The notes under the pieces are model-generated. The model saw only the letters and a list, made by a program, of their open reading frames with translations, was not told the DNA's origin and ran no database searches. A DNA stretch of 64,000 nt, taken from contig NC_008278.1 of the NCBI RefSeq assembly GCF_000058485.1, positions 1,916,962 through 1,980,961 on the forward strand, in the 5' to 3' direction. Shown in pieces: positions 17,490-26,008 of the stretch. Made by a program: the position numbers and the translations under genes. The DNA is from Frankia alni ACN14a. GTDB lineage: Bacteria; Actinomycetota; Actinomycetes; Frankiales; Frankiaceae. Positions within the stretch are counted from its first letter, which is position 1; the number at the start of each line of letters is the position of its first letter.

Positions 17490-18449
17490 ATGATGTCGTT
17501 CGTCGGGTACGCGCTGTCCTGCGAGGAGCACGGCGCCCGGGCGTTGGTCGAGCAGGCCCAGGCGGCCGAACAGGCCGGCTTCGACGGTCTGTGGATCTCC
17601 GACCACTTCCACCCCTGGAACGACGCGCAGGGGCAGGCACCGTTCGTCTGGTCGGTCATCGGCGCCATCGCGCAGGTCACCGAGCATGTTCCGCTGACCA
17701 CCGCGGTGACCTGCCCGACCGTGCGGATCCATCCGGCGATCATCGCCCAGGCCGCGGCGACCTCCGCGACGATGCTGCCCGGCCGCTTCCAGCTCGGCGT
17801 GGGTTCCGGGGAGGCGCTCAACGAGCACGTGCTCGGCGACGGCTGGCCGGCCACCGAGGTCCGCCTGGAGATGCTGGAGGAGGCCGTCGCCGTCATCCGC
17901 GAGCTGTGGCGCGGCGGGACGGTCAACCACCGCGGCCGGCACTACACCGTCGACCGGGCGCGGCTGTACTCGCTGCCGGCCGAGCCGCCGCCGGTGTACG
18001 TCTCCGGGTTCGGCCCGGCCGCGGTCCGCCTGGCGGCGCGCATCGGCGACGGCTACTGCGGGGTCGCTCCGGACGCCGACCTGCTGCACCTGTTCGACGA
18101 GGCGGGCGGCGCCGACCGGCCCAAGCAGGGCTCGCTGAAGGTCTGCTGGGCCGAGGACGAGGCCGACGCCCGCAAGACCGTCCACGCGCTGTGGCCGAAC
18201 AGCGCGCTGCCGGGCGAACTGTCCCAGGAGCTGCCCACGCCGACGCACTTCGAGCAGGCCAGCGCGCTCGTCACGGAGGAGATGGCCGCGGCGTCGGCGG
18301 TCTGCGGGCCGGACGTCGAGCGGCACGTCCGCGCGATCCAGGAGTACTTCGACGCCGGCTACACCGAGGTCTTCGTGACCCAGATCGGCTCCGACCAGTC
18401 CGGCTTCTTCGACTTCTACCGCCGCGAGATCCTCCCCCGCTTCCGCTGA
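17490..18449 (+). CDS. F420-dependent LLM-class oxidoreductase (Fgd-related)
   Basis: The 319-residue luciferase-like TIM barrel resembles the F420-dependent glucose-6-phosphate dehydrogenase-related family. Key blocks are ISDHFHPW with the candidate catalytic His and cofactor-contacting Trp, VTCPTVRIHPAI, and VGSGEALNEH. It would transfer hydride to or from coenzyme F420 in the cytoplasm; the substrate is uncertain and need not be glucose-6-phosphate. Two adjacent ATGs (17490, 17493) follow GAGGTGA; I used the first. The divergent neighbour is an ABC exporter. Confidence 0.87.
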   Translation: MMSFVGYALSCEEHGARALVEQAQAAEQAGFDGLWISDHFHPWNDAQGQAPFVWSVIGAIAQVTEHVPLTTAVTCPTVRIHPAIIAQAAATSATMLPGRFQLGVGSGEALNEHVLGDGWPATEVRLEMLEEAVAVIRELWRGGTVNHRGRHYTVDRARLYSLPAEPPPVYVSGFGPAAVRLAARIGDGYCGVAPDADLLHLFDEAGGADRPKQGSLKVCWAEDEADARKTVHALWPNSALPGELSQELPTPTHFEQASALVTEEMAAASAVCGPDVERHVRAIQEYFDAGYTEVFVTQIGSDQSGFFDFYRREILPRFR

Positions 18450-18479
18450 GCGGAGCGGCTCTGCCCGCCAGCGGCAGGC

Positions 18480-18722
18480 TCAGCGGTGGTGGACGTCGCG
18501 ACGGTGGTCGATGTCCACGACCGCCACAGTCCTGGCTGCGTCGTCAACGCGGTAGATGATCCGATAGGTGCCGCGGCGGGCGCTGAACCGATCGTCCAGC
18601 GGCGGCATCAGCCGTTTCCCCACGCGGTGGGGCGCCTGCACGAGCGGACTGGTGATGAACTCGTAGGCCGCTGCGGCAACCGCCTGGGGCAGGCGTTCGC
18701 CGCTCAACGGCAAGCGGGACAT
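18480..18722 (-). CDS. Orphan RelE/ParE-type toxin-like protein, apparently N-terminally short
   Basis: The 80-residue product ends with GTYRIIYRVDD and VAVVDIDHRRDVHHR, the RelE-type core containing the Arg/His residues used for ribosome-dependent mRNA cleavage. The usual first beta strand is missing: in-frame sequence upstream reads only a few family-like residues before a stop codon 24 bases upstream of the ATG. No antitoxin gene lies on either side; the upstream 68 bp is a tandem repeat and then an ATPase gene. It may be a decayed toxin or start at an unusual codon such as the CTG 12 bases upstream of the ATG. Confidence 0.7.
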   Translation of the reverse strand: MSRLPLSGERLPQAVAAAAYEFITSPLVQAPHRVGKRLMPPLDDRFSARRGTYRIIYRVDDAARTVAVVDIDHRRDVHHR

Positions 18723-18745
18723 GGCCCTGATCAGCCGGTGCCCTC

Positions 18746-18790
18746 ATGAGGGTGGGCGGAAATGAGGGTGGGCGGAATGAGGGTGGCCGG
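18746..18790. repeat. 15-bp tandem repeat, three copies
   Basis: Copies of ATGAGGGTGGGCGGA lie at 18746-18760 and 18762-18776, with a third imperfect copy at 18777-18790. They fill the space where an antitoxin gene would be expected upstream of the RelE-like gene, between it and the ATPase stop codon. Confidence 0.8.
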
Positions 18791-19582
18791 TCAGGGGATC
18801 AGGTGGCGCAGGTAGCGCTCGGGGCCGTTGAGGTACTGGCGCCAGTTCGCGACGAGGTCGAGGTCGTCCCAGGTGGTCCTGCGCAGGCCGTGTGCGCCGA
18901 CCTCGACGATGTCGGCGCCGGGCGTCGCGGCGAGGATCGGGGAGTGGGTGGCGCAGACGATCTGCGCTCCGGTCGTCCCCAGTTCGTGCAGCAGGGCGAC
19001 CAGGTGCAGGTTGGCCGTGAAGGACAGGGCAGCCTCGGGCTCGTCGAGGACGTAGAACCCGGGGGCGTCGAACATCGACCGGAGGATGGCGAGGAAACCC
19101 TCGCCATGGCTCATCCTGCGGGTGTCTTCCTCCCAGTAGCCGGGCACGCCGGCGAGGTTCTCGGTCAGGGTGAACGCCGTCTCCGCCCGCAGGAAGAAGC
19201 CCTTCTTCCGGGCGCGCGGGCCGCCGAGCATCCGGGCCCCGGCCGCGGTCACGTCGAGGCGGAGCACCTCGCCGAGCGGGGTCTTCTCCGGGTTCGGCCG
19301 GCCGCGGCGGGTGCCGAGCCGGCCTCCGTGGGAATCCAGTCCGAAGCCCTCGGCGATCGCCTCCACCAGCGTCGACTTGCCCGACCCGTTGTCGCCCACC
19401 AGAAACGTCACCGGTCGGGTCAGCGCCAGCCCGCCGTCGAGGATGGCGGCGACGGCCGGCACGGTGAACGGCCACCGCCCCCGGCCCTCCGCCTGCGGGG
19501 CGAGCCCGTCGGGCACGAAGACGCGGTCCACGAACACGGGCGAGCTCCCCATCGTCGGCGCGACGTCCAGCGGATCGTCCAT
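18791..19582 (-). CDS. AAA/ABC-type predicted ATPase
   Basis: The 263-residue cytoplasmic protein has Walker A GDNGSGKST (about 63-71), an ABC-like MSHGEGFLA signature, Walker B FYVLDEPEAAL and a CATHSPI H-loop. It belongs to the RecF/SMC-like 'predicted ATPase' group without a coiled coil. Many such proteins occur alone and some belong to defence or phage-related loci; no nuclease partner is adjacent here. The role is unknown. ATG 19582 precedes a conserved N-terminal strand. Confidence 0.82.
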   Translation of the reverse strand: MDDPLDVAPTMGSSPVFVDRVFVPDGLAPQAEGRGRWPFTVPAVAAILDGGLALTRPVTFLVGDNGSGKSTLVEAIAEGFGLDSHGGRLGTRRGRPNPEKTPLGEVLRLDVTAAGARMLGGPRARKKGFFLRAETAFTLTENLAGVPGYWEEDTRRMSHGEGFLAILRSMFDAPGFYVLDEPEAALSFTANLHLVALLHELGTTGAQIVCATHSPILAATPGADIVEVGAHGLRRTTWDDLDLVANWRQYLNGPERYLRHLIP

Positions 19583-19630
19583 CGACCCTACGAAGCAGGC
19601 CCCAGCCGCCCGCGCCAGTCCGGCCGGCGG

Positions 19631-19655
19631 GGTTCGATTCCTGTCGGGACCACCA
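19631..19655 (+). other. tRNA 3'-end-like fragment (possible att scar)
   Basis: The segment reads as a TPsiC loop (GGTTCGATTCC) followed by an acceptor strand and CCA end. The 5' half of the T stem does not pair beyond two or three bases and no D or anticodon arm lies upstream, so it is not a complete tRNA. Fragments like this commonly mark the far attachment site of an element that integrated into a tRNA gene. It borders a truncated phosphotransferase gene. Confidence 0.5.
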
Positions 19656-19745
19656 CGATGCGTAACAATGCCCTGACCTGGGCAAATAGGTAAAAGCTAT
19701 GAGAACCACGGAGGCTTCTTCAACGAGTACCGGCGGCTCACCTCC

Positions 19746-20279
19746 GTGAAGGCGCATGCCGCCCTCGCGCGGCTGGAGGAGCTGCGGGCCGCGGGACGAT
19801 GGATGGACAGCACCGATCTGGACGGGCCGTTGGCACGGCTTGCCGACCATGCCGATCGGCTCGCCGACGGCGCCGAACTGGCTCCGTTCGGGCTGTGCCA
19901 CAGCGAGTTACACCCGACCAGCCTGCACGTCCGCGAGGACGGATGGCACCTGCTGGACTGGGCGCGGTCCTTCACCGGCGCAGGCCTTCTCGACCTGGCC
20001 TCCTGGCAGGGAACCCAGCAGCCGGCCGATCCGGTGAGCCTGCGACGGCTGATCTGGGCCTACATCAGGACCGGCGGGGCGCCGGAGACATCCCGCCTCC
20101 GCGCGGGCCTGCCGGCGGAACAGTGGGCGCTGGGCTGGCACCGGCTGTGGATCATCGTCTGGTACCTGGAACAGGCCACCACATGGATGCCGAACCCGGA
20201 CCAGGACGCCTTCACCGCCACCGTCATCCGACGGCACCTCCGCGAAGCAGACACCTTCCTGTGGACCCCGTCCCGATGA
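19746..20279 (+). CDS. APH-like phosphotransferase lacking the N-lobe (probably truncated)
   Basis: The 177-residue product contains only the C-lobe of an aminoglycoside phosphotransferase-type kinase: the catalytic loop CHSELHPTSLHV and the metal-binding LLDWA. The ATP-binding N-lobe is absent. The frame stays open upstream for about 75 bases, to a stop near the tRNA-like fragment, with family-like sequence but no start codon, which points to 5' loss. GTG 19746 is the first possible start. Its stop overlaps the following methyltransferase start (ATGA). It may be inactive. Confidence 0.65.
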   Translation: MKAHAALARLEELRAAGRWMDSTDLDGPLARLADHADRLADGAELAPFGLCHSELHPTSLHVREDGWHLLDWARSFTGAGLLDLASWQGTQQPADPVSLRRLIWAYIRTGGAPETSRLRAGLPAEQWALGWHRLWIIVWYLEQATTWMPNPDQDAFTATVIRRHLREADTFLWTPSR

Positions 20280-20908
20280 ACGCCGCCATCTGGGAGCGTC
20301 ACGCCCGCGCCCGCATCGCGGCCGGTGACCTCCACCGGTCGCCCGGTCCTTCTCGCTTCGTCTGGACCTGCAGCGACACAGGCGACCCGGGCCCGGCGCT
20401 GCTCGGCGACATCGCCGGACGGCGCGTCGTCGAACTCGGCTGCGGCACCGGCGACAACCTCGCCCACCTCGTCGACCACTGCGGAGCCCGCGGCCTCGGC
20501 ATCGACGCCGCCCCCTCCCAGATCCGCCGAGCACAGGCCCGCTGGCCACACCTCGATGTTCAGGTCACCGGCGCGGCCCGCTACCTTCTCACCGCGGCAG
20601 AACCCATCGACGTCTGCTACTCCGTCTTCGGCGCAGTCGGCCTCACCCCCGCCCTACCCCTGATCGCCCTGATCCGACGCAGGCTCACCCCCGGCGGACT
20701 GCTCGCCTTCTCCGTCCGCAGCACCGACCGGCAGCGCGCCACCCCGGCGACACCAGAGGCATGCATCCACTGGCACGCCCACCCCCCAGCGACCTGGACC
20801 CGACTGCTGAGCCGTCACGGTTTCGTGGACATCCGCGTCCGCCATGCCGACTCCGACCTGTCACCACACACGCTCATCATCACGGCGCGGGCCGACCCCG
20901 ACTGGTGA
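20276..20908 (+). CDS. Class I SAM-dependent methyltransferase
   Basis: The 210-residue protein has the SAM-binding motif VVELGCGTGDN (about residues 50-60), a GIDAAP acidic strand, and a later LTPGGLLAFS strand, the standard class I order. The acceptor is unknown. The start overlaps the phosphotransferase stop, so the two are translationally coupled. Codon choice is C-rich (many CACC, ACC) and visibly different from neighbouring genes, consistent with acquired DNA. Confidence 0.83.
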   Translation: MNAAIWERHARARIAAGDLHRSPGPSRFVWTCSDTGDPGPALLGDIAGRRVVELGCGTGDNLAHLVDHCGARGLGIDAAPSQIRRAQARWPHLDVQVTGAARYLLTAAEPIDVCYSVFGAVGLTPALPLIALIRRRLTPGGLLAFSVRSTDRQRATPATPEACIHWHAHPPATWTRLLSRHGFVDIRVRHADSDLSPHTLIITARADPDW

Positions 20909-20967
20909 CACAACGCCAGCGCCGATGTGGAGGCCCAGGCCGGATCCCCGACGGAGCTTCTGGTGCG

Positions 20968-22755
20968 TCAGCCGCGGTGGGGGAGGAGTTCCTGGACCTT
21001 GGTGCGCAGGCCGGCGGAGATGATGCCCCAGCGGTTCTCGTCGCCCTTGAGCAGGGCCTCGGCGGCGTCCTTGGCCTGCTCGAAGGTGGTGTGTGGCGGG
21101 ATCGGGGGGAAGTTTGGGTCGGTGCGGACGTCGAGGACCGTCGGGCGGTCGGCGGCGAGTGCCCGGTCCCAGGCGGGGCCGAGCTGGCCGGGCTCGTCGA
21201 CGGCGACCCCGTGCAGGCCGACCGCGCGGGCGAAGTCGGCGTAGGACACCTCGGGCAGCGTCTGCGACTCGGTGAACTTCGGTGCGCCCTGCATCGCCCG
21301 CATCTCCCAGGTGACCTGGTTGAGGTCGTTGTTGTGCAGCACGGCGACGACGAACCGGGGGTCGGCCCACTCGTGCCAGTAGCGGGCGATGGTGAGCAGT
21401 TCGGCCAGGCCGTTCATCTGCATCGCGCCGTCGCCCTCGAACACGATGACCGGCCGGTCCGAGTGGGCGAACTTCGCGCCGATCCCGTACGGCACGCCGG
21501 GGCCCATCGTGGCGAGCGTTCCCGACAGCGAGCCGCGCATGTCCCCGCGCAGGCGCAGGTCGCGGGCATACCAGTTCGCCGCCGACCCGGAGTCCGCGGC
21601 CAGGATGGCGTTGTCGGGCAGCCGGGCGGAGGCCTCCCAGAACAGCCGCATCGGGTTGATCGGCCTGCCCTCGACGTGCGCCTCCCGTTCGACGGTCTCC
21701 CACCAGCGGGCCACGTTGCGTTCGACCGTCTCCCGCCAGGAGCGGTCCTCCTTGCGGTCGAGCAGGGGCAGCAACGCCCGCAGGGTCGCCGCCGCGTCCC
21801 CGACCAGGTTGATCTCGTACGGGTAACGCATGCCGATGTAGCGGGCGTCGATGTCGATCTGCACGGCGCGGGCCTGGTGCAGATCGGGCAGGAACTGGCT
21901 GTAGGGGAAGCTTGAACCGATGGTGAGTAGCGTGTCGCAGTCCCGCATGAGCTCGTAGCTCGGCCGGGTGCCCAGCAGGCCGATGGCGCCGGTGACGAAG
22001 GGCAGGTCGTCGGGCAGCACGTCCTTGCCGAGCAGCGCCTTCGCGACGCCGGCGCCGAGCCGGTCGGCGACCTCGATCAGCTCCGCCCGCGCGCCGCGGG
22101 CGCCCTGGCCGGCGAGGATCGCGACCTTTTTCCCGGCGTTGAGCAGCTCGGCGGCGGCGCGCACGCCGGCGTCGTCGGGGGACACCGCCGGCCAGCGCAC
22201 CCCGAGGCTGGACGGCACCATCTTGAACGCGTGCGTCGGCGGAGAGTAGTCGAGCTCCTGCACGTCCGCGGGCAGGATGACGCAGGTCGGGGCCCGCTCG
22301 GCGAGCGCGACCCGCAGGGCCCGGTCCAGGACGTTGGGCAGCTGCTCGGGGACGTTGACGACCTGCACGTACTCGCTGGCCACATCCTTGAACAGGCTGA
22401 GCAGGTCGACCTCCTGCTGGTAGGAGCCGCCCATCGCGCTGCGGTTGGTCTGGCCGACGATCGCGACCACCGGGACGTGGTCGAGCTTGGCGTCGTACAG
22501 CCCGTTGAGCAGGTGGATCGCGCCCGGCCCCGAGGTCGCCGCGCAGACCCCGACTTTCCCGGAGAACTTCGCGTACCCCACCGCCGCGAACGCGGCCATC
22601 TCCTCGTGCCGCGCCTGGATGAACCGAGGCCGGTTCTCGGCGCGCCCCCAGGCGGCGAGCAGTCCGTTGATGCCGTCGCCGGGATAGCCGAACACGTGCT
22701 CGACGCCCCAGTCGCGCAGCCGGGCCAGGATGAAGTCGCCCACGGTCTGGCTCAT
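20968..22755 (-). CDS. Thiamine-pyrophosphate-dependent enzyme, pyruvate oxidase-like
   Basis: The 595-residue protein has the three TPP-enzyme domains: an N-terminal PYR domain with the catalytic Glu in ARHEEMAAF, a central FAD/nucleotide-like domain, and a C-terminal PP domain with the TPP/Mg motif GDGAMQMNG ending in LHNNDLNQVTWE. It is closest in appearance to pyruvate oxidase/dehydrogenase (PoxB-type) rather than acetolactate synthase, and no regulatory subunit gene is adjacent. ATG 22755 follows GAGAGGAA. It is probably cytoplasmic or membrane-associated. Confidence 0.85.
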   Translation of the reverse strand: MSQTVGDFILARLRDWGVEHVFGYPGDGINGLLAAWGRAENRPRFIQARHEEMAAFAAVGYAKFSGKVGVCAATSGPGAIHLLNGLYDAKLDHVPVVAIVGQTNRSAMGGSYQQEVDLLSLFKDVASEYVQVVNVPEQLPNVLDRALRVALAERAPTCVILPADVQELDYSPPTHAFKMVPSSLGVRWPAVSPDDAGVRAAAELLNAGKKVAILAGQGARGARAELIEVADRLGAGVAKALLGKDVLPDDLPFVTGAIGLLGTRPSYELMRDCDTLLTIGSSFPYSQFLPDLHQARAVQIDIDARYIGMRYPYEINLVGDAAATLRALLPLLDRKEDRSWRETVERNVARWWETVEREAHVEGRPINPMRLFWEASARLPDNAILAADSGSAANWYARDLRLRGDMRGSLSGTLATMGPGVPYGIGAKFAHSDRPVIVFEGDGAMQMNGLAELLTIARYWHEWADPRFVVAVLHNNDLNQVTWEMRAMQGAPKFTESQTLPEVSYADFARAVGLHGVAVDEPGQLGPAWDRALAADRPTVLDVRTDPNFPPIPPHTTFEQAKDAAEALLKGDENRWGIISAGLRTKVQELLPHRG

Positions 22756-23068
22756 GACGCCGTTCCTCTCGTCGCGCGTCGCCGGTGCCCATGCCGGCCG
22801 GTGCCCATGCCGGTATGCCGGGTGCTCTACCCGCGGCCGGCGTCTGAAACCGGCGGCGTTCCCACCCGGCCGTGCACGGCGTCGAACGCAGCGTCGAACG
22901 CAGCTTCGAACGCGGCACCGCATGGATGGCGCACGCGGCGGGGAGGCCGCGGTCCGCGGGGTCCCGGCCGATTCTGTCGGTGGCCGGTCATAGGCTGCGC
23001 CCGAACGCAAACCGCCGTCGCTCGGCTGGAGCGGCCCATCTCCGTCCGTCGCCGTGAATGGAGGACCG
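22756..23068. other. Divergent intergenic region with short repeats
   Basis: This 313-bp gap between the divergent TPP-enzyme and DUF2461 genes must hold both promoters. It contains a duplicated GCCGGTGCCCATGCCGG-type unit near 22785-22815 and three 12-base GCGTCGAACGCA-like units near 22877-22915. No clear -35/-10 pair was identified. Confidence 0.5.
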
Positions 23069-23719
23069 ATGTCGGAGTTCACCGGTTTCCCCCCAGAGGC
23101 CCTGGTCTTCTACGACGGGCTGGAGGCCGACAACAGCAAGGCCTACTGGACGGACCATCGCGAGATGTACGCCAACGCCGTGCGCGGCCCGATGCTCGCC
23201 CTGCTCGACGCCCTGGAACCGGAGTTCGGTGAGCCGCACGTGTTCCGGCCGAACCGCGACGTCCGCTTCTCGAAGGACAAGTCGCCGTACAAGACGGCGA
23301 TCGGCGCCCACAACGAGCACGGCGGCTACGTCCAGGTGTCCGCGGCCGGGCTGATGGTGGCCACCGGCTACTGGCAGACCGCGCCGGACCAGGTGGAGCG
23401 GCTGCGCGCGGCGGTCGCCGACGACGTCACCGGCCCCCAGCTCGAAGCCGTCGTCGCGGGCCTGCGCAAGGACGGTTACGAGATCTCGGGCAACCGGCTG
23501 AAGACCCACCCGCGCGGCTACGACGCCGACCATCCGCGCATCGAGCTGCTGCGCCACCGCACGATGACCGCCCACCGCGAGTTCGGCGAACCGTCCTGGC
23601 TCGCCGAGCCCGCATGCGCCGAGCGCGTCGCCGCTGCCTGGCGCGACATGCGGGTCCTGCGCGACTGGCTCGACCGCCACGTCGGTCCCACCCGCCTGCC
23701 CCAGGACCGTCGCCGCTGA
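23069..23719 (+). CDS. DUF2461 (TIGR02453) family protein
   Basis: The 216-residue product matches the DUF2461 pattern: FYDGLEADNSKAYWTDHR near the start, then RPNRDVRFSKDKSPYKT and a GGYVQVSAAGLMVATGYW block. The biochemical function of the family is unknown. The protein is cytoplasmic, with no signal peptide. A GGAGG motif precedes ATG 23069 by 5 bases; the in-frame GTG at 23054 is less likely. Confidence 0.88.
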   Translation: MSEFTGFPPEALVFYDGLEADNSKAYWTDHREMYANAVRGPMLALLDALEPEFGEPHVFRPNRDVRFSKDKSPYKTAIGAHNEHGGYVQVSAAGLMVATGYWQTAPDQVERLRAAVADDVTGPQLEAVVAGLRKDGYEISGNRLKTHPRGYDADHPRIELLRHRTMTAHREFGEPSWLAEPACAERVAAAWRDMRVLRDWLDRHVGPTRLPQDRRR

Positions 23720-23815
23720 CCGGCGGGTCACGAGGGCAGGGCCGGGGTTGCCCACCCCTCCGCGGGGTCCCGCCCGGCCTGGCAACCGAGGCGGGGCCGG
23801 GCCGGGCGGGAGGTT

Positions 23816-25666
23816 CTACTGCGCGGGCGGCTCGTCGGCGAGGAGGTCCTGCAGCTCGCGCAGCGCCAGGGCCAGCTGCTCGGCGAAGGCGTACAGGCCG
23901 CCGGCGACCGCGCGCGGGGTGCTCAGGTAGAGGTTGAACCGATCCGGCAGCAGCACGTAGGCGACGCCGATGCACTGGCTGCTCGTCGAGCCGAAGCCGA
24001 AGAACTCGACGTTGACCGACGGCGCCGAGCTGGTGCTCAGGAAGTCGTCACGCGTCTTCACCCAGCCGGGGGAGTCGTAGAGCGCAATCGGCTCCCGCAC
24101 CCCGAGCTCGGCGCCCTGGCGGCGGGCGATGAACTGCAGCTCCCACAGGTGCTGCTCCGGGGCGCGTCCGGCCTGGCAGTCCTTCGCGCGGCGCACGTGC
24201 GCGTCGGCGGCGGCGCGGAACGCGGCCCGCTTCGTCGCCGGGTCGGCGGCCGGGTCCTGCATCGCCGCGACGAACTGGTGGATCTGCGGAGTGACGACCC
24301 GCATCGCCTCGGTGCGTCCGCGCCGCCACTGCCGGGTCGCGATCGACTCGTAGGTGGCACCCACGTGCCCCTTGGCGCGGACGTGCGCAAGCTGGTAGGC
24401 GAGCTGGACGAAGGCATCCGGCGAGGTCCGCAGGGCCTTGGCCTGCTGCTGGCCGATGTCGTCGAAGGACAGCACGGTCGACGCGGTCGCCGCGGCGAAG
24501 TCGGTGAACGAGGCCCCGGCCTCGGCGATGTCCGCGCGCAGGTCGGCGTCGAGGACGAACTCGACGGGCTCGACGGCGGGCAGGCCCTGCGGCTGGGCGC
24601 CGGAGCTCGCCGAGTGCTCCTGCGGTGAGGTGGACAGCAGGTCGTCGACGAAGCTGAGGATCGTCGTGCCGTCCAGACCGCAGTGCTCCACGTTGATGCC
24701 CGCCCGGCCGTCCGGGAACACGATCAGCGAGACCGCCTTGTCGAACCAGCGGTTGCCGGCGTCGCCGTGCAGGAGCTGGTCGCAGGCGGCGAGGTTGTCG
24801 GCCGGCGTGGCCTCCTCCAGGCAGAGGCAGAACAACGCGGTCTCGATGGTGTCGAGCGCGGCGGCATTCGCCGGGTCGAGGGCGGACAGCCGCTCCCGGC
24901 TCTGCGCCCAGGCGGCGCGCGCCTTCGTGGTGAGCTGGCCGACGGCGGCGTCGGCCGGCGCCCGGGTCGGTGCCGCCTTGAGCGCGGCGGTGAGGCCCGC
25001 GGTGAGGTCGTCGAGCGTGTACGGTTGCCCGTCCGGGCCGACCACGTCGAGGCGGATGATGTTCCCGCGGTGGAAGACCACGATGTGGCGGGCCGGGGAG
25101 GGGCCGGGCCAGGCCTCGCTGTACGGGGTGCGCACGGTGTCCTGCACGGCACCGGGGATCCGGGTGGTGGAGAACAGGTAGGTGTTCTGCGCCATCGACA
25201 GCACCTGACCGCGCTGGCGGACCGGTTCGATCCGCTCGTCGTCGAGGCGCAGCTTGTAGTCGACGGCCGCCGCGATCAGGCCCGCGGCCCGCTCGACCTG
25301 CGGCTGCTCCGCCGCACGGGCGGCGGCGTTGTCGGCGAACAGGAAGATGTAGTTGGCGTTGAGCGCGATACGGTCCCGCCGGCCGAGGTAGCGGGAGTCC
25401 CAGAAGTCGTCCAGCCAGCTCCGCACGCCCTCGGTCGCCTCGTAGCGCTCCAGCGCGGCGTGCAGGACCGGGCCGGGGCCGTCGGAGCCCTGGAAGGCGG
25501 TCACGGCCGCCGCGGTCGCCGCGCGCTCGGCCGGGGTGAGCAGGGGGGCGGACCACTCGAGGAAACGCTCACAGCTCGCCGCGAGCGTGGGCAGCGGCAC
25601 CCGGGGCAGCAGGTCGTCGTAGGCGAAGGTTCCGGTGGTGCGCTGGTCGGATGGGGTCGCGTTCAT
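23816..25666 (-). CDS. Carnitine/choline O-acyltransferase family protein
   Basis: The 616-residue protein spans the full carnitine/choline acyltransferase fold. The catalytic His is in NVEHCGLDG (His328). A C-terminal block with FGSTSSQCIGVAYVL followed by an LYLST segment corresponds to the family's STS-type substrate site. Family enzymes move acyl groups between CoA and a quaternary-amine alcohol; the substrate here is unknown. There is no signal or membrane segment. The family is mainly eukaryotic and patchy in bacteria. It is the last gene of a minus-strand set after a 2OG oxygenase and a methyltransferase, separated from the latter by tandem repeats. Confidence 0.85.
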   Translation of the reverse strand: MNATPSDQRTTGTFAYDDLLPRVPLPTLAASCERFLEWSAPLLTPAERAATAAAVTAFQGSDGPGPVLHAALERYEATEGVRSWLDDFWDSRYLGRRDRIALNANYIFLFADNAAARAAEQPQVERAAGLIAAAVDYKLRLDDERIEPVRQRGQVLSMAQNTYLFSTTRIPGAVQDTVRTPYSEAWPGPSPARHIVVFHRGNIIRLDVVGPDGQPYTLDDLTAGLTAALKAAPTRAPADAAVGQLTTKARAAWAQSRERLSALDPANAAALDTIETALFCLCLEEATPADNLAACDQLLHGDAGNRWFDKAVSLIVFPDGRAGINVEHCGLDGTTILSFVDDLLSTSPQEHSASSGAQPQGLPAVEPVEFVLDADLRADIAEAGASFTDFAAATASTVLSFDDIGQQQAKALRTSPDAFVQLAYQLAHVRAKGHVGATYESIATRQWRRGRTEAMRVVTPQIHQFVAAMQDPAADPATKRAAFRAAADAHVRRAKDCQAGRAPEQHLWELQFIARRQGAELGVREPIALYDSPGWVKTRDDFLSTSSAPSVNVEFFGFGSTSSQCIGVAYVLLPDRFNLYLSTPRAVAGGLYAFAEQLALALRELQDLLADEPPAQ

Positions 25667-25671
25667 CCTGG

Positions 25672-25812
25672 GCCTCGGTTTGTCTCAGGGGGGCTCGGCT
25701 GGTCTCAGGGGCTCGGCTGGTCTTGGCGGCTCGGCTGGTCTCGGGGCTCGGCTGGTCTTGGCGGCTCGGCTGGTCTCGGTGTGTCTGCTGGTCTTGGTGT
25801 GTCTCGGCCGGA
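25672..25812. repeat. 17-18-bp tandem array before the acyltransferase gene
   Basis: Units containing CTCGGCTGGTCT start at 25694, 25712, 25730, 25747 and 25765, with degenerate copies on both sides. The array begins a few bases upstream of the acyltransferase start codon on the minus strand, so it occupies the 5' untranslated region. Confidence 0.85.
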
Positions 25813-25920
25813 GCTAGAGGGTCCCATGAGGCGAGCGCATCGTGCGGGTCGTCGCCACCCCTGGGCGGTGCCGACTGGCTCACCAGGGCTCGCGGGTTCG
25901 CGGCCGCGGCCCTCGGATCA

Positions 25921-26008
25921 GCCGCCACCGTCCTCAGGCTTGCCGCCACCGTCCTCAGGCTTGCCGTCGCGGTCCTTCCTCAGGCTCGCCGTCACGGTCC
26001 TCAGACTC
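25921..26008. repeat. 21-bp tandem array at the methyltransferase 3' end
   Basis: Units of about 21 bases (GCCGCCACCGTCCTCAGGCTT type) lie at 25921-25941, 25942-25962, 25963-25987 (with a 4-base insertion) and 25988-26008. The last unit contains the stop codon of the methyltransferase gene. Confidence 0.8.

Noticed and set aside
19600-19655. Complete tRNA gene
   Set aside because: Only the TPsiC-acceptor end is recognisable; D and anticodon arms are missing and the T stem mispairs.
20968-22755. Acetolactate synthase catalytic subunit
   Set aside because: No adjacent regulatory subunit or ilv genes, and the C-terminal pattern fits pyruvate oxidase-like enzymes better.
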